This document shows positions 6,225 through 7,994 of a stretch of DNA of 7,994 nucleotides, piece after piece. This DNA comes from Actinomycetospora sp. (GTDB lineage: Bacteria; Actinomycetota; Actinomycetes; Mycobacteriales; Pseudonocardiaceae), in assembly GCA_025925615.1 (NCBI GenBank), contig JAICLN010000194.1, positions 1-7,994 on the forward strand, written 5' to 3'. Under the pieces are notes generated by a model that saw nothing but the letters and a program-made list of their open reading frames with translations, searched no databases and was not told where the DNA came from. A program made the position numbers and the translations under genes. Numbering within the stretch: the stretch's first letter is position 1; each line of letters starts with the position of its first letter.

Positions 6225-7243
6225 GACCTCAGCGTGCCTCGCCGCCCGAGCGCTGAGAGTCTCCACCCGGAACGCAGCACGGGGTCCGCCAGCCAGCGCT
6301 GTAAGGCTGCGGCGAGCGCGGGAACGTTCTCAGGAGGTACCCAGCTCCCGGCCGTCGGGCCGCCGGATTCCATCGCCTCGCCGACGCCGCCGACGCGGCT
6401 CGCCACGACCGGCACACCCCGCGCCAGCGCCTCCGCCACGACCATCCCGAACGTCTCGGCCCGCGAGGGCAGCACGAGCAGGTCGGTGGCGGCCCACGCC
6501 GCGTCGAGCGCCCGGCCGGTCAGGGGGCCGGGGACGATGATCCGGCCGCTGAGCCCGTGGCGCGCGATCGCGGCGCGGAGCCCGACGACGAAGCCCGGGT
6601 CGCGCCGCGTCGGGCCCGCCAGCACCGCGGTCCACGGTCGGTCCGCGACCCGGGCCAGGGCCGCGACGAGCACGTCCTGGCCCTTGGTCGGGGTGAGCGC
6701 CCCGAGGCAGAGCAGCCGCGGCGGGGTGCCCGTGACGGCCGAGCCGGGGGAGACCGGCGCCGGGTCGACCCCCGGCGCCGCGACGTGCACCCGCGCCGGG
6801 TCGAGCCCGTGCCGCGCGAGCACCCGGTCCGCGGTCCACCGGCTCGTCGTCACCACCGCGGCCGCACACTCCAGTGCCGCCCGTTCGCGCCGGGCCCGGT
6901 CCCGGGCGAGTGCGGGGACGAGCCCGACCTCGTCGGCCAGCGGCAGGTGCACGAGGACCACGAGCCGCAGCCGCTCGGCGTGCGGGACCAGCGCCTCCGG
7001 CACCCCGCAGACGACGAGGCCGTCCAGCAGCACCGCCCCGGCGTCGGGAACCCGGTGCAGGACCCCCGCCACCGCCGACGCCTCACCGTCGGGCCAGGAC
7101 CCCGGGAGGTGGTGCTCGACGACGTCGAGGCCCTGTGCCGTCAGCCCGGCCAGGACCCGCCGGTCGTAGACGTTGCCGCCGCTGGGGACGGTGTCGACGT
7201 CCCCGGGCAGGACGGCGTGCACGGTCGGGACCGGGAGCCTCAC
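6164..7243 (-). CDS. GT4 family glycosyltransferase
   Basis: This 359-residue cytosolic protein has the GT-B fold of family GT4. The N-terminal domain has [11 protein letters not shown] (residues 21-31), the glycine-rich loop near the acceptor site. The linker has [11 protein letters not shown] (132-142) and VAAPGVDP (154-161). The C-terminal nucleotide-sugar domain has [17 protein letters not shown] (180-196), with Lys188 as the likely phosphate contact, and the EX7E motif at Glu263/Glu271 in [25 protein letters not shown]4 enzymes transfer a sugar from a nucleotide-sugar donor with retention of configuration. Donor and acceptor are not evident. The GTG at 7243 overlaps the TGA of the pterin-synthase-like gene (GTGA). 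The last ~70 codons use rare codons (TTA, GTA, AGA, TCA, CCT), although the residues still follow the family pattern. Confidence 0.92.
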   Translation of the reverse strand: MRLPVPTVHAVLPGDVDTVPSGGNVYDRRVLAGLTAQGLDVVEHHLPGSWPDGEASAVAGVLHRVPDAGAVLLDGLVVCGVPEALVPHAERLRLVVLVHLPLADEVGLVPALARDRARRERAALECAAAVVTTSRWTADRVLARHGLDPARVHVAAPGVDPAPVSPGSAVTGTPPRLLCLGALTPTKGQDVLVAALARVADRPWTAVLAGPTRRDPGFVVGLRAAIARHGLSGRIIVPGPLTGRALDAAWAATDLLVLPSRAETFGMVVAEALARGVPVVASRVGGVGEAMESGGPTAGSWVPPENVPALAAALQRWLADPVLRSGWRLSALGRRGTLRSWSSPSELVSRALLPPGRHG

Positions 7244-7638
7244 AGCGCCCGTTCGTACCCCGCCCGCGCGACGTGCGACTCGTGCAGCTCCACCGCGATC
7301 GCGGCGATCCCGCGGGCGCCCTCGCCGAGGTCGCCGGCGTGGATGCGGGCGGCCAGCCGGTCGGCGATCACCTGCGCGAGGAACTCCGTCGTGGTGTTGA
7401 CGCCGGCGAAGGCGGGCTCGTCGTCGAGGTTGCGGTAGCGCAGGTCGTCGAGGACGGCACCCAGCGAGGTCGTCGCCAGGCCGATGTCGACGACGATGTG
7501 GTCGGCGTCCAGCTCGGGCCTGCGGAACGTCGCGTCGACGACGAAGGTGGCGCCGTGCAGCGCCTGGGCCGGCCCGAACACCGCGCCGCGGAAGCTGTGG
7601 GCCACCATCACGTGGTCGCGGACGGTCACCGAGAACAT
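7240..7638 (-). CDS. 6-pyruvoyl-tetrahydropterin synthase / QueD-like protein, divergent active site
   Basis: This 132-residue protein is close to the usual QueD length. It follows the tunnelling fold pattern: [13 protein letters not shown] (residues 4-16), [13 protein letters not shown] (26-38), VVDIGLA (49-55), [20 protein letters not shown] (69-88) and a C-terminal [14 protein letters not shown] (116-129). His14 and His28 correspond to two of three zinc ligands; the third (LHGH in QueD) is Ala30. The catalytic cysteine position is Ala24, and the catalytic Asp-His pair aligns with Arg67-Tyr68. Glu120, which would anchor the pterin ring, is kept. Canonical members convert dihydroneopterin triphosphate to pyruvoyl- or carboxy-tetrahydropterin. 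With these changes a different reaction, or only ligand binding, is likely. The ATG at 7638 has an excellent ribosome-binding site. The gene couples by GTGA to the glycosyltransferase. Confidence 0.85.
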   Translation of the reverse strand: MFSVTVRDHVMVAHSFRGAVFGPAQALHGATFVVDATFRRPELDADHIVVDIGLATTSLGAVLDDLRYRNLDDEPAFAGVNTTTEFLAQVIADRLAARIHAGDLGEGARGIAAIAVELHESHVARAGYERAL

Positions 7639-7643
7639 GACGG

Positions 7644-7651
7644 CCTCCTCC
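7644..7651 (-). promoter_or_regulatory. Strong ribosome-binding site of the pterin-synthase-like gene
   Basis: GGAGGAGG ends five bases before ATG 7638 and starts two bases after the stop of the upstream dehydrogenase. It is the best Shine-Dalgarno sequence in the operon and fixes the start. It may boost this gene relative to the dehydrogenase on the same transcript. Confidence 0.75.
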
Positions 7652-7652
7652 T

Positions 7653-7994
7653 TCAGTAGTCCACGCGTACGGCCAGGCCCCCGAGAGAGCCGGCGGCAGC
7701 CCCGACCGCGAGCCGGGCCATCGTCTCCGGCAACCGCCCGAACGGGACCGCCTCGGTGATCAGCGCCTCGAAGCGGTCGTCGGCGAGCAGGCGCAGCGCG
7801 AGCGCCATCCGGTCGGCGTAGGTCCACCGCGCCTGCCGCGACGGGGACACCCGCCCGACCTGGCTGGCGCGGATCGCGAGTCGACCGGAGTGGAAGCCCT
7901 CGCCGAGCGGGACGCAGGGGGTGCGGTCGCCGTACCAGGACAGCTCGACGACCTCGCCCTCGACGCCGAGCAGCTCCAGCGACCGCGCGAGGCC
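7653..7994 (-). CDS. Zinc-type medium-chain alcohol dehydrogenase, C-terminal part (cut by window edge)
   Basis: The frame is open from the window edge (7994) to TGA at 7655-7653, giving the last 113 residues. It reads [23 protein letters not shown], then [38 protein letters not shown] and [22 protein letters not shown]. This is the end of the Rossmann domain and the returning catalytic-domain strands of a medium-chain dehydrogenase of the threonine-dehydrogenase/BchC-like type, in which [15 protein letters not shown] and PF-x-x-LP occur at equivalent places. The zinc ligands and the nucleotide-binding loop lie outside the window. The enzyme would oxidise an alcohol or reduce a carbonyl with NAD(P). 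The stop is 14 bases before the next gene's ATG, so the two are probably co-transcribed. An internal GTG at 7850 is not a credible start because the fold clearly extends upstream of it. Confidence 0.85.
   Translation of the reverse strand, partial: GLARSLELLGVEGEVVELSWYGDRTPCVPLGEGFHSGRLAIRASQVGRVSPSRQARWTYADRMALALRLLADDRFEALITEAVPFGRLPETMARLAVGAAAGSLGGLAVRVDY

Noticed and set aside
6332..6338. Perfect AGGAGGT Shine-Dalgarno-like sequence on the plus strand
   Set aside because: No start codon with a supported reading frame follows it. It lies antisense inside the glycosyltransferase gene.
5376..7169. 597-residue plus-strand open frame opposite the methyltransferase and glycosyltransferase
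   Set aside because: The opposite strand holds convincing methyltransferase and GT4 motifs. The plus-strand translation is low-complexity with no recognisable fold.

Overview
This window is very GC-rich DNA from an actinomycete. The strong G/C bias at third codon positions, frequent GTG starts, 4-base stop/start overlaps and gene families fit the Pseudonocardiales or a relative, but the genus is inferred, not proven. It is ordinary tightly packed chromosome. I see no RNA gene, insertion sequence, integrase, CRISPR array or origin.

Left part, plus strand (2-1951): the 3' end of a quinone-oxidoreductase-like dehydrogenase is translationally coupled to azlC and azlD, the two subunits of a branched-chain amino-acid exporter. 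A 76-residue unknown protein (1954-2184, minus) converges on azlD and diverges from a GNAT acetyltransferase (2259-2780, plus). A GC-rich hairpin directly after the acetyltransferase looks like a terminator. Next is a 284-residue membrane protein (2883-3737, plus) that resembles the stalk and membrane-hairpin half of a bacterial dynamin-like protein but has no GTPase domain; its N-terminus is an Arg-Pro repeat.

Right part, minus strand (7994 down to 3755): a six-gene operon, read in transcription order. It comprises a zinc-type medium-chain dehydrogenase (C-terminal part only, cut by the window edge), a divergent 6-pyruvoyl-tetrahydropterin synthase/QueD-like protein, a GT4 glycosyltransferase, a SAM-dependent methyltransferase, a flippase-like/lysylphosphatidylglycerol-synthase-type membrane protein, and a histidine phosphatase. 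Three of the five junctions are 4-base GTGA overlaps. The dehydrogenase stop lies in the leader just before the strong ribosome-binding site of the next gene, and the glycosyltransferase/methyltransferase junction is an overlap with an uncertain start. A dehydrogenase, a pterin-fold enzyme, a glycosyltransferase, a methyltransferase, a membrane protein and a phosphatase in one transcript suggest synthesis and modification of a small molecule, possibly a glycosylated and methylated pterin-like or lipid-linked compound. This is the best candidate in the window for an undescribed pathway; the product is inference.

Other points of interest are loss of canonical catalytic residues in the pterin-synthase-like protein, a TTA leucine codon inside a patch of atypical codon use at the end of the glycosyltransferase, the missing GTPase of the dynamin-like protein, and two short in-frame tandem repeats.
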